A DNA stretch of 33,766 nucleotides from assembly GCA_900541395.1 (NCBI GenBank), contig UQJT01000031.1, positions 1-33,766 of the forward strand, given 5' to 3'. A program made the translations under genes and the position numbers. The stretch is from an uncultured Desulfovibrio sp. (lineage in GTDB: Bacteria; Desulfobacterota; Desulfovibrionia; Desulfovibrionales; Desulfovibrionaceae). The notes beneath the pieces were generated by a model. The model ran no database searches and was not told the origin of the DNA. It saw only the letters and a list, made by a program, of their open reading frames with translations. Positions 1-7,674 of the stretch are shown piece by piece (position 1 is the stretch's first letter; every line of letters begins with the position of its first letter).

Positions 1-326
1 CCCCGGACAACGCCCCGGCCGCCGTCATTTTCTCATGTCTGGCGGACAAACACCCCGAAGACATGGCCCCGCTGGTGCGCGGGCTGGCTCCGGGCCGCCC
101 GCTGCTGGTTCCCACCATAGGCCAAAACCAGCGGGCCGCTGCGGGCGAGGACCTGGCCCGCCTGCTCGGGCCCGACGCCCGGCCCGTGCCGGACCTGAAA
201 ACGGCGCTGGATATGGTCCGCGCTCCGGCCGCGAACGGCGCGCCGGTTCTGGTGTGCGGCTCCTTGTATTTGCTGACGGAATTCTTTAATCTTTTCCCCG
301 ACGCGCTGTCCGGTCCCCGCGCCTGA
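1..326 (+). CDS. folC: FolC, folylpolyglutamate/dihydrofolate synthase, C-terminal end (partial)
   Basis: The reading frame is open from base 3 and ends at a TGA at 324-326, so only the last ~107 residues are present. The sequence carries a Rossmann-like C-terminal domain with a dihydrofolate-synthase-type ending: a predicted strand, PTIGQNQRAAAGEDLARLL, and then APVLVCGSLYLLTEFF, which is the family's typical VxGSLY(L) segment near the C-terminus. FolC adds glutamate to dihydropteroate or folates in the cytoplasm, using ATP. The Mur-ligase ATP-binding domain would lie upstream of the window. A strong hairpin terminator follows 24 bases after the stop, which marks the end of this transcription unit. 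The assignment rests only on the C-terminal domain, so it is probable rather than certain. Confidence 0.72.
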   Translation, partial: PDNAPAAVIFSCLADKHPEDMAPLVRGLAPGRPLLVPTIGQNQRAAAGEDLARLLGPDARPVPDLKTALDMVRAPAANGAPVLVCGSLYLLTEFFNLFPDALSGPRA

Positions 327-349
327 GCCCGGGACCGGCATGATTGTCG

Positions 350-390
350 CGCGCGGCGGAAACCGGCTTCGGTTTCCGCCGCGCGGCTTT
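350..390 (+). terminator. Intrinsic terminator after folC
   Basis: A perfect 15-bp stem (350-364 with 371-385) encloses a 6-base loop and is followed by a short GGCTTTA tract. It lies 24 bases past the folC stop and before selA. Confidence 0.75.
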
Positions 391-440
391 AGCGGTTCCG
401 GCACCCTTCCCCGCACCCACAGCCTTACCCCGGAGAACGC

Positions 441-1844
441 ATGAATACTCTCTTTCGCGCCCTTCCTTCGGTGGACGCCTGTCTGACCGCCCTGGCCGGG
501 GGAGACCTGCCCCACAGTCAGGTCCGGGCCCTGGTTCAGGCTTTTCTGGACCAGCGCCGGGCCGATATTCGGGCCGGACGCGTCGACGACGTCGACACCC
601 TGACTCTGGACGCTCTGCTGCCCGCCCTGACGGCCTTCGTGCGTGAAGGGGCGCGGCCCCGCCTGCGCCGGGTGCTCAACGCCACGGGCGTGGTCATCCA
701 CACCAATCTCGGGCGTTCGGTCCTGGCCGAGGAAGCCGTGAGGGCCGCCGTCCTGGCTGCCGGGGGATACTGCAACCTCGAATACGACCTGGCCACGGGC
801 GAGCGCGGCAGTCGCCACAGCCTGGTGGAAGGACTCATCCGCGAACTGACCGGAGCCGAGGCCGCCGTGGTGGTCAACAACAACGCGGCCGCCGTGCTGC
901 TCATGCTCGACGCCCTGTGCAAAGGCGGCGAAGTGGTGGTGTCGCGCGGACAACTGGTGGAAATCGGCGGCAGTTTCCGCATTCCGGACGTCATGGCCCG
1001 CAGCGGAGCCGTACTGCGCGAGGTGGGCACCACCAACCGGACCCATCTTTTCGACTACGAAAACGCGCTTAACGAAAATACCCGCGCCCTGTTGCGCGTG
1101 CACACCTCCAATTACCGCATCGCGGGCTTCCACGCCGACGTGCCCCTGGAAGACATGGCGACCCTGGCCCGCAAGCACGGGCTTCCCCTGTTGGAAGACC
1201 TCGGCAGCGGCAGCTTTGTGGACTTCGCGCCCTGGGGGCTGCCCGGCGAGCCCACGGCCCGCGAAGTGCTGCGGGCCGGAGCGGACGTCGTGACCTTTTC
1301 CGGCGACAAGGTGTTGGGCGGTCCTCAAGCGGGCATCATCGCGGGCCGGAGCGACCTGATCGAGCCCATCCGCGGCAACCAACTGATGCGCGCCCTGCGC
1401 TGCGACAAGATGACCCTGGCCGCGCTGGAAGCCACCCTGCGCCTGTACCTGGACCCGGACAAGGCCTTAGCCCGCATCCCCACCCTGCGTCGCATCACCA
1501 TGAGCCCCGCCGAACTCAAACGCCGGGCGGGCCGACTGGCCCGCGCCCTGCGCAGGGTTCTGCCGGAAGGCAGCGCCCGCGTAAGTCTGACGGACGGCGC
1601 GTCCCGCGTGGGCGGCGGTTCCTTTCCCGAGCGTGATCTGCCCACCACCCTGGTCCGCGTGCAATCCCCGCTCTGCGCGGCCGAAACCCTGCGCGTCCGA
1701 CTGCTGAGCGCCGACCCTCCCCTGGTGGGGCGAGTGGAGCGCGACGCCTTTCTCCTTGACCCTCGCACCCTGGAAGAGCAAGAATTCGGCGAGGCGGCCC
1801 GGATCATGGCCCGGGCGCTGGCTCCCGCCGATTCCGTCGCCTGA
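441..1844 (+). CDS. selA: SelA, L-seryl-tRNA(Sec) selenium transferase
   Basis: This PLP enzyme converts seryl-tRNA(Sec) to selenocysteyl-tRNA(Sec) using selenophosphate, so the organism should make selenoproteins. At 467 residues it has normal family length. An N-terminal helical region (about 1-70) leads into RRVLNATGVVIHTNLGRS, the family signature. The fold-type I core contains VVVNNNAAAVLL, EVGTTNRTH, LPLLEDLGSGS and the PLP-lysine motif TFSGDKVLGGPQAG, with the lysine at residue 290. The C-terminal part has the GGGSFPE-type motif (VGGGSFPERDLPT). The ATG has a GGAG ribosome site 5 bases upstream. The gene starts a new unit after the folC terminator. No selB or selC lies in the window, and I found no in-frame UGA that looks like a selenocysteine codon in the other genes. 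Confidence 0.96.
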   Translation: MNTLFRALPSVDACLTALAGGDLPHSQVRALVQAFLDQRRADIRAGRVDDVDTLTLDALLPALTAFVREGARPRLRRVLNATGVVIHTNLGRSVLAEEAVRAAVLAAGGYCNLEYDLATGERGSRHSLVEGLIRELTGAEAAVVVNNNAAAVLLMLDALCKGGEVVVSRGQLVEIGGSFRIPDVMARSGAVLREVGTTNRTHLFDYENALNENTRALLRVHTSNYRIAGFHADVPLEDMATLARKHGLPLLEDLGSGSFVDFAPWGLPGEPTAREVLRAGADVVTFSGDKVLGGPQAGIIAGRSDLIEPIRGNQLMRALRCDKMTLAALEATLRLYLDPDKALARIPTLRRITMSPAELKRRAGRLARALRRVLPEGSARVSLTDGASRVGGGSFPERDLPTTLVRVQSPLCAAETLRVRLLSADPPLVGRVERDAFLLDPRTLEEQEFGEAARIMARALAPADSVA

Positions 1845-1878
1845 TTTCCCTTTATCCTTTCATGCCAAGGACATGTTC

Positions 1879-3282
1879 ATGAGCGAACTCGCCTATACCC
1901 CCCAGTCGGCCTGGAAGACGTATGCCTCGGCCGAAGACCGCCAGGCCATGCGCGCCCTGGCCGAACGCTATGTGGAATTTCTTTCGGCCTGCAAGACCGA
2001 ACGGGAAACCGTGGCCTATGTGGAACGACGTCTGGCCGAAGCGGGCTTCGGCCCCGGCCTGAACGAGCGCGGCGGTTATACCGGCCTGCACGGCAAAGCC
2101 CTGTTCGCCGTCCGGAGAGGACGTCGCCCCCTGGCCGAGGGCTTTCATCTGATCAGCGCCCACACCGACAGCCCCCGGCTGGACCTCAAGCAACGTCCGC
2201 TCATCGAACAGGTGGGGGTGGGCCAGGCCAAGACCCACTACTACGGCGGCATTCACAAATATCAATGGCTGGCCCGTCCCCTGGCGCTGCATGGCGTGGT
2301 GGCGCTCCCGAACGGCGAGGTTCGGACCGTGGTCATCGGCGAAGACGAGGCCGACCCGGTGTTCACCATTGAGGATCTGCTGCCTCACCTGGCCAAAAAG
2401 CAAAGCACTCAAACTGTGGCCGACGCTTTCGAGGCCGAGAAACTCAACGTCATCATCGGCCACGAACCTTTGGCGGACGCTTCCGAAGGCAGCGACGCCC
2501 CGACCAAGGCTGCGGACGCCCCCAAGGAACCCGTCAAAGCCCATATTCTGCGGCTGTTGCACGATCGCCTCGCTATTTGCGAAGAGGATTTGCTGTCCGC
2601 CGAACTTCAGGCCGTGCCTTCCGGTCCGGCCCGCTTTGTGGGCCTGGATTCCGCTCTGGTGGGCGGTTACGGCCAGGACGACCGGGTGTGCGTGTTCACC
2701 GCTCTGGAGGCGTTTCTCGCCGCCGAGGAGCCCGAGCACACCTGCTGCCTGATTTTCTGGGACAAAGAGGAAATCGGCTCCGACGGGTCCACGGGCGCCA
2801 GTTCCCGCTTTTTCGAATACTGCGTGCGGGACATGGCGGAAGCCTGGGAACCGCAGACCGGCTTCGGCCGCCTTATGCTGGCCTCGCGCGCCCTGTCGGC
2901 CGACGTGCACGCCGCCATTGATCCGGACTGGCAGGAAGTGCACGAAAAGCAGAATTCGGCCCTCATCGGCTACGGTCCGTCCTTTTCCAAGTTCACGGGC
3001 TCGCGCGGCAAATACGGGGCCAACGACGCCCACCCCGAATACATAGGCTGGCTGCGCGGGGTGCTGGCCGCCCGCAACGTACCCTGGCAGATGGCCGAAC
3101 TGGGCAAGGTCGATCTGGGCGGCGGGGGCACGGTGGCCCTGTTCCTGGCGGCCTACGGTCTGGACGTCATCGACGTGGGCCCGGCCCTGCTGGGCATGCA
3201 CAGCCCTTTTGAACTGGCCTCGGTGGCCGACGTGTACGCCACCCTTCAGGCCTATCGAGCCTTCTTCGAAGCCGGTCGCTAG
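1879..3282 (+). CDS. M18 family zinc aminopeptidase
   Basis: A cytosolic dinuclear-metal aminopeptidase of the M18 (aminopeptidase I / DNPEP) family, which removes N-terminal residues from peptides. The metal-ligand blocks are all present: SAHTDSPRLD (His95, Asp97), GLDSALVGGYGQDDRV, DKEEIGSDGSTGASS with the catalytic Glu-Glu pair, DVHAAIDPDW, and the C-terminal LLGMHSPFELAS histidine. Length is 467 residues from the ATG at 1879. That start was chosen because AAGGA at 1867-1871 sits 7 bases upstream; the ATG at 1873 would leave a 1-base spacer, and the longest open frame (from 1756) overlaps selA. The stop TAG (3280-3282) is also the first three bases of a repeat element. The start lies 34 bases after selA, so co-transcription is likely. 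Confidence 0.93.
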   Translation: MSELAYTPQSAWKTYASAEDRQAMRALAERYVEFLSACKTERETVAYVERRLAEAGFGPGLNERGGYTGLHGKALFAVRRGRRPLAEGFHLISAHTDSPRLDLKQRPLIEQVGVGQAKTHYYGGIHKYQWLARPLALHGVVALPNGEVRTVVIGEDEADPVFTIEDLLPHLAKKQSTQTVADAFEAEKLNVIIGHEPLADASEGSDAPTKAADAPKEPVKAHILRLLHDRLAICEEDLLSAELQAVPSGPARFVGLDSALVGGYGQDDRVCVFTALEAFLAAEEPEHTCCLIFWDKEEIGSDGSTGASSRFFEYCVRDMAEAWEPQTGFGRLMLASRALSADVHAAIDPDWQEVHEKQNSALIGYGPSFSKFTGSRGKYGANDAHPEYIGWLRGVLAARNVPWQMAELGKVDLGGGGTVALFLAAYGLDVIDVGPALLGMHSPFELASVADVYATLQAYRAFFEAGR

Positions 3283-3428
3283 AGCATTTTGCTTTTGAAA
3301 TTGTCCAATTTCAAAAGCGGCGCTGCCGTCATTTCGCCTGAAAAGCGTGGTTTTCAGGCTCATTCGGCGCGGGCGGCCGCTCCCGCGGCCGCCAGAGCGG
3401 TTGCCGTTTTCAACAGCAAACCGCTCTA
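3280..3428 (+). repeat. Structured intergenic repeat, copy A (149 bp, four hairpins)
   Basis: Ends are TAGAGC and GCTCTA. Inside are four consecutive stem-loops: 3291-3303 with 3306-3318 (13 bp, AT-rich), 3336-3344 with 3351-3359 (9 bp), 3372-3380 with 3385-3393 (9 bp, loop TCCC), and 3394-3402 with 3419-3427 (9 bp). Copies B (27608-27756) and C (22030-22173, inverted) match it along almost the whole length. The first three bases are the stop codon of the M18 peptidase gene. It may be a small non-autonomous mobile element or a conserved 3'-end RNA structure; the sequence alone does not decide. Confidence 0.9.
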
Positions 3429-3450
3429 AGCGCCGGCCGCCGGAGACCGT

Positions 3451-3502
3451 CGACAACAAAAACCGGTGGGCGTCGTACGACGCTCACCGGTTTTTGTTGT
3501 CG
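3451..3502. terminator. Bidirectional terminator between the aminopeptidase unit and ssb
   Basis: A 52-base near-perfect palindrome with one G/T pair, centred on GTCGTACGAC. Its arms carry AAAAACCGGTG and CACCGGTTTTT, so each strand shows a GC stem next to a T-run. It lies downstream of both convergent units (plus-strand peptidase and minus-strand ssb). Confidence 0.85.
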
Positions 3503-3525
3503 CAAAATCCGCTATGCGATTAAAA

Positions 3526-4026
3526 CTAAAACGGAATGTCGTCCATGCTGCTGGCTTCGGAAGGGAAAGCCGGCCCCAGGTCCTCATCGTAGGAGGGCTG
3601 CTGGGGCGCGCGGCGTTGCTGCTGTTGCGGCGCGCGGCCGCCGGACGGAGCGCGGCGGGGGCCGTCGTCGCCCATAGAAGGACCGCCCGAGAGACGATCG
3701 CCCTTGCGATCCAGAAATTGCACCCGGTCGGCCTTGATTTCCGTGGAATAACGGTCCTGCCCCTGCTGGTCCTGCCACTTGCGGGTCTGCAACTTGCCTT
3801 CCACAAACACCAGGCTGCCCTTGGAAAGATACTGGCTGCAATTTTCCGCCGCCCGCTGGAACACCACCACCCGGTGCCATTCCGTACGCTCCACCTTGTT
3901 GCCGTCCTTGTCCACATAGGACTCGTCCGTGGCCACGTTGAGGGTGGCCACCGGAGTGCCGTTCTGGGTATAGCGCAATTCGGGATCGCGGCCCAGGTGC
4001 CCGATGATCATCACTTTATTGAGCAT
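3526..4026 (-). CDS. ssb: Single-stranded DNA-binding protein SSB
   Basis: Binds single-stranded DNA as a tetramer during replication, repair and recombination. The N-terminal OB fold begins [19 protein letters not shown] and contains the typical blocks [20 protein letters not shown] and [12 protein letters not shown] disordered Gly/Pro/Gln tail follows from about residue 112, and the protein ends in the acidic partner-docking tip MDDIPF. The start at 4026 (166 residues) is chosen because GGGAG lies about 7 bases upstream and the family begins here; a longer frame to 4092 would run through the promoter. It lies downstream of the carboxylase operon but has a good promoter of its own, so it can be expressed independently. 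Confidence 0.97.
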   Translation of the reverse strand: MLNKVMIIGHLGRDPELRYTQNGTPVATLNVATDESYVDKDGNKVERTEWHRVVVFQRAAENCSQYLSKGSLVFVEGKLQTRKWQDQQGQDRYSTEIKADRVQFLDRKGDRLSGGPSMGDDGPRRAPSGGRAPQQQQRRAPQQPSYDEDLGPAFPSEASSMDDIPF

Positions 4027-4063
4027 GGAATCTCCCGTGCATTGAAGTTCCGTGGAAAAAATC

Positions 4064-4092
4064 AGTATACGTCGGAAGCGCGAGAAGCTCAA
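4064..4092 (-). promoter_or_regulatory. Sigma-70 promoter for ssb
   Basis: On the minus strand, TTGAGC (4092-4087), a 17-bp spacer and TATACT (4069-4064). It lies 38 bases upstream of the ssb ATG, in the gap after the preceding gene. The match is 4/6 at -35 and 5/6 at -10. Confidence 0.65.
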
Positions 4093-4118
4093 GACGGGAA
4101 ACCGGCCGGGGCGCGCTC

Positions 4119-4481
4119 TCAGGCCTCGGCGGCGTCGGACGCCTTCTTTTCCAGGGCGGTGAGCGCGTCTTCCAATTCGTCGCTCAGGCTGTTGGCCACG
4201 GACGGCTGCCAGTCGGCCAGAGCCGTTTCAAGCTTGACGCTCAGGCCGTACACCTGGTCGATGCCGCCCTTGAGCGCCTGCCGGGCAGCCTCCGGCCAGT
4301 CGCCGAAACGGGCCACATCGGGCAGGGCCTTGGCCAATTCCAACACGCCGTGTTTGGCCCCGGCCGCCGCCCATTTGTCCCGTTCGGGCCATACCAGCGC
4401 GGTCAGACGCGGCCATGTCCGGGTTACTTCGTCTTCGTCGTAGGTCCAGGCCGTGACCCGGATTTGCAGTATCTTGCCCAT
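4119..4481 (-). CDS. Small acidic protein of unknown function, last gene of carboxylase operon
   Basis: 120 residues with no family that I recognise. The N-terminal part ([19 protein letters not shown]) looks like a short beta strand followed by a Trp-rich region (residues 12-38, with [25 protein letters not shown]). The rest is predicted helical and Ala-rich, with an acidic C-terminal helix ([14 protein letters not shown]). There is no signal peptide and no membrane segment. A clear GGGAGA site lies 5 bases upstream of the ATG. It starts 33 bases after the biotin carrier gene and is on the same strand, so it is probably co-translated with the carboxylase genes. A role as an accessory or regulatory subunit is a guess from position only. 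Confidence 0.75.
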   Translation of the reverse strand: MGKILQIRVTAWTYDEDEVTRTWPRLTALVWPERDKWAAAGAKHGVLELAKALPDVARFGDWPEAARQALKGGIDQVYGLSVKLETALADWQPSVANSLSDELEDALTALEKKASDAAEA

Positions 4482-4514
4482 AGGAATCTCCCTTCGCCGG
4501 CGGCCGGGAGCGCC

Positions 4515-5165
4515 CTACTCCATTTCCACCCACTCCATCTGCACCCGGGCGATGACGTCCTCGATGGCGGTGCGCTGGTCGGGCGGGCACACGCCGATGA
4601 GCGGGCTTCCGGTGTCGACGTTTTCGTTCTGTTTGAAATACACCTCGTAAATGATGCCCTCGGGCCCGCTGTAGCACAGGGGCACTTCGCGCTTCATGCG
4701 CGAGGCGATGAACAGTTCCATGCCGTCCTGCACGCTGACTGTGCGCGAACCGGAGATTTTTACCTTTTTGTCGATCTCGGGCACGAAGTAATACTTGGCC
4801 CGCTCGGGCGCGCGGAACAGCGACAGGCTTTCGCGCAACAACATGCGCACCACCTCGTCGCGGGACAGGTAGTGGCGCAGGACCCCGAGTTCGGTGCCCG
4901 CCTCCACGAAGGCTCCCTCCAGTTCGGTATGGAGTACCTGTACCACACCTTTGTCGACGGCGGCCACGGGTTTGGGGTTATTTTCCCGCGTGATGGTGGC
5001 GATGCGGGTGCCGGGGACCTCCTTCCACTCGCCGCCGGGGCCGGTGACCCGCTCCCCCGGTTGAAGCCCCTCGAAGTGCACCACGCCGGTATGGGGCGCC
5101 CGCACGGGCATCTCCGTGAAAGGTTCCGCCTTAATGGATTCCAGCAGACTGCTTATGTCGATCAT
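4515..5165 (-). CDS. Biotin/lipoyl-attachment (carboxyl carrier) protein with duplicated domain
   Basis: 216 residues. The C-terminal part aligns with a biotinyl barrel: MELFIASRMKREVPLCYSG, then EGIIYEVYFKQNENV and DTGSPLIGV. The expected biotin lysine is Lys158 in R-M-K-R, where the canonical sequence is A-M-K-M. The N-terminal half repeats the same half-barrel pattern (NPKPVAAVDKGVVQVLH, then EGAFVEAGTELGVL), with Lys65 at the equivalent place. The middle is a charged segment (SRDEVVRMLLRESLSLFRAPERAKYYF). Gene order (biotin carboxylase, fused carboxyltransferase, this gene; 31-base gap) says it is the carboxyl carrier of this complex. Whether Lys158 is biotinylated in so atypical a context cannot be seen from sequence. 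Confidence 0.82.
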   Translation of the reverse strand: MIDISSLLESIKAEPFTEMPVRAPHTGVVHFEGLQPGERVTGPGGEWKEVPGTRIATITRENNPKPVAAVDKGVVQVLHTELEGAFVEAGTELGVLRHYLSRDEVVRMLLRESLSLFRAPERAKYYFVPEIDKKVKISGSRTVSVQDGMELFIASRMKREVPLCYSGPEGIIYEVYFKQNENVDTGSPLIGVCPPDQRTAIEDVIARVQMEWVEME

Positions 5166-5196
5166 GCTTACGGTCCTTGAATGCGCCTGGTCAAGG

Positions 5197-7449
5197 TTAA
5201 CGGTAGTACAGGTTGCGGCCGCCCATGGTCATCAGAGCCTGGCGCAGATTGGCGCGCACGTCGCGCCGGTCCCACACGCCCTGAATGTGTCCCCGGGCCA
5301 GGGCCTGGAAACAATTGTGGTAGTCGGGCGGAATGTCACGGCCGGTGGTGTTCTTGATCACGCCCGGACCGGCAAAGCCGATATTGGAAGAACGAATGGC
5401 GAACTGATAGGAAGAACAGCCCAGGAAACTGGCCACCGGCCCGCCGTAGGACTGGGTATCGTAGATGACCAGATACAGGCCGCCGGCCTCGATATAACGA
5501 CGCACGGCCACGGTGCAGCGCGACATCTGGATGACCCCGTGGGTGCCTTCCTGGATGCGGATGCCCGCCGTGCCGTGGCAGTAGACGATGAAAGGATAGC
5601 GCTTGCGCCGGGCGCGTTCGGCCGCGGCCACCAGCTTGGCGCCTTCGGCCGCGCCCACCGAACCGCCCCGGAAGGAGCCGGTCAGGATGGCCGCCACCAC
5701 CTGCGTGCCGTCCACGCGCGCCTCCATAGTGATGCATGCGCTTTTGAGGCCCGTCTTTTCACGCGCGTCGGCCAGGCGTTTGTCCATGCCGGGGAAATCG
5801 AGGGGATTGCCCGACTCCATTTCGGCGTTGAATTCGAACAGCGAGCCCTGATCGAAACAGTTATACAAGAGCCACTGATATTCCATAGGGAAATGGTGGC
5901 CGCAGGTAGTGCACACTCCGGCGAACTCGTTGTACAGGTCCGGAGCCCACAGGTCCATGCAGCCATGAACATTCGCATTGGGGCAGGTGATGGCCCGGTC
6001 TTCCTTGGCCTTGGCCGTGACCCAGGCCCAGTCGCCGCGCTCCTCGGTGCGATCCCATTCGGACAAGGAGGTCAGTTCCTCCTCGGTGGCCAGGGAAACA
6101 TCGCGCTTTTTGCCGAAAGTCCGGCGCAGCGTGCGCCAGGGCGCGGTGACGCGCATTTTCAGCATTTCCCATTCCGACCCCATTTCTTCCAAGGCGTTGG
6201 AGAAAGAGCGGCGGTTGCGGTGATAGAAGTCGTAAATAAGGCGGTTATAGACCTCCCACCACTGTTCGGACCAGGCGTCGGACAGTCGTCCCCACAGCGA
6301 ACGGCGGTTGAGACAGGCCCCGCGCGAGGCGCGCAGAAAACGGTTCTGCCGCTTTTCCACCAGACGGCGGCGGTCCTTCTTCGACAGGTCCCAGCGCACG
6401 TACATTTCGTCCAGGTTGAGTTCGCGGTCGCGCAGGCGGCGCAGGGCCGTGCCCCGCAGCGGAGCAAAACCGCGCATGCCGAGCACCACTTCGTCCGTGG
6501 CCCGGATGACTTCCTGCCGGATAGACCGGAAAAACTCGAAATGATAGGGCCGCGCGCCCAGCACAGGTTCCTGAATCACGCGGTCGATGTACCCGAAGCG
6601 CACGTTGTCGTCGGCCGTCAGATGCAGATTGGCCGCGCAGCGTTCCACCAGTTCGGCCGAAGCCCGCTCGCCCCGTTTGAGGCGGCCTTCGATGGCCGCC
6701 GCGCCCTCGGGCGAAATGACCGAATAATAGCCGTGGGAGAACATCAGACGCTTGTCGGCCAGGGCTATGGCCTCGGCCCCGCCCGAACCGCCTTCGGAAA
6801 ACACGGCCACCACCGGCACTTCCAGCCCGGCCATTTCGTAAATATTGCGCGCTATCTGCTGGGCCGCGCCGGGGTAGTCCTCCACCGGGTCGCCGCCCGG
6901 CGTGAACACATAGGCGTGGACGGGAATGCCCTCGGTTTCGGCTACCTGCATGTAGTGCAGGGCCTTGGCGTTGCCCCAGGGTTTGGCCGCGCCGCCGTTG
7001 CGGAATTCCTCGCCGTGGCCTTTTTCGTGCCCGATGACCAGCACCGACTGGTTGAAGACCTTTTTGCCCCGGCGTCGGGTGATATAGGCCCGGGCTATGA
7101 GCATGGCCGGGTCGTTGGTGTGCTCGTCCTGACCGCCGATTTCCGTGTAATTGTCGTACACGTTTTCCAGAATATCGCGCAGACAGATGCGCTGAGGGTG
7201 ACGCACGATGCGCACTTTGTCCATGGGGGTCAGCCGATCTTCCAGCTTGCACTCCATGAAAAAGAACAAATCCTCCAGCGTGCTCAATCCCTCTTTAGAG
7301 TTGGCCACCGTGCCGTCCTCTATGCCCCGCTTCAATTCCGCCAGACGCTTGTCCAGAAGGCCGATATCCTCCTGGTGCTTGCCCGCGAAAATATCGCGCA
7401 CGTAGTTCAGGCGCTCCGTCAACTGATGCAGTTGCTTATCCCAATCCAT
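5197..7449 (-). CDS. Fused acetyl-CoA carboxylase carboxyltransferase, alpha-beta order
   Basis: Transfers the carboxyl group from carboxybiotin to acetyl-CoA (or another acyl-CoA), giving malonyl-CoA for fatty acid synthesis. The 750 residues hold an AccA-like half (about 25-320: IVRHPQRICLRDIL, VLVIGHEKG, FSEGGSGGAEAIALADK, YYSVISPEGAAAI) and then an AccD-like half (about 485-750). The AccD half opens with a zinc site of four cysteines (489, 497, 513, 516), spaced C-x7-C-x15-C-x2-C, wider in the first pair than the usual C-x2-C, and continues with GSFRGGSVGAAEGAKLV, GGPVASFLG and SNIGFAGPGVIKNTTGR. An Arg/Trp-rich linker of ~160 residues joins them. The ATG has AGGA 7 bases upstream. Substrate choice (acetyl-CoA or longer) is not visible. 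Confidence 0.93.
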   Translation of the reverse strand: MDWDKQLHQLTERLNYVRDIFAGKHQEDIGLLDKRLAELKRGIEDGTVANSKEGLSTLEDLFFFMECKLEDRLTPMDKVRIVRHPQRICLRDILENVYDNYTEIGGQDEHTNDPAMLIARAYITRRRGKKVFNQSVLVIGHEKGHGEEFRNGGAAKPWGNAKALHYMQVAETEGIPVHAYVFTPGGDPVEDYPGAAQQIARNIYEMAGLEVPVVAVFSEGGSGGAEAIALADKRLMFSHGYYSVISPEGAAAIEGRLKRGERASAELVERCAANLHLTADDNVRFGYIDRVIQEPVLGARPYHFEFFRSIRQEVIRATDEVVLGMRGFAPLRGTALRRLRDRELNLDEMYVRWDLSKKDRRRLVEKRQNRFLRASRGACLNRRSLWGRLSDAWSEQWWEVYNRLIYDFYHRNRRSFSNALEEMGSEWEMLKMRVTAPWRTLRRTFGKKRDVSLATEEELTSLSEWDRTEERGDWAWVTAKAKEDRAITCPNANVHGCMDLWAPDLYNEFAGVCTTCGHHFPMEYQWLLYNCFDQGSLFEFNAEMESGNPLDFPGMDKRLADAREKTGLKSACITMEARVDGTQVVAAILTGSFRGGSVGAAEGAKLVAAAERARRKRYPFIVYCHGTAGIRIQEGTHGVIQMSRCTVAVRRYIEAGGLYLVIYDTQSYGGPVASFLGCSSYQFAIRSSNIGFAGPGVIKNTTGRDIPPDYHNCFQALARGHIQGVWDRRDVRANLRQALMTMGGRNLYYR

Positions 7450-7674
7450 CTTGTATTCCTGTTTTTTATCCGGGGCTCCGCCCCGGCCCCCTCGCCCGTT
7501 CGTTCGACGGCTCGGTCGCTTGAGAAAATGTTGCGCCTGGCCGACGAAGTCGCGAGCGTAACGAGCTGATAGCGCAGGCGGCGGGCAAATCGGGCTTTGC
7601 CCGCGAGCGTTTTTCCGCCGCCGAAGCAGGGAAGGTCGGCATGGGGAAGGTGGAGCCGTCCCCCATTTTTACAG

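Noticed and set aside
7470..7486. CCGGGGC-tcc-GCCCCGG hairpin between accC and the carboxyltransferase gene as a terminator
   Set aside because: On the transcribed strand it is followed by ATAAAAAA, not by T residues, so it is not an intrinsic terminator for this operon.
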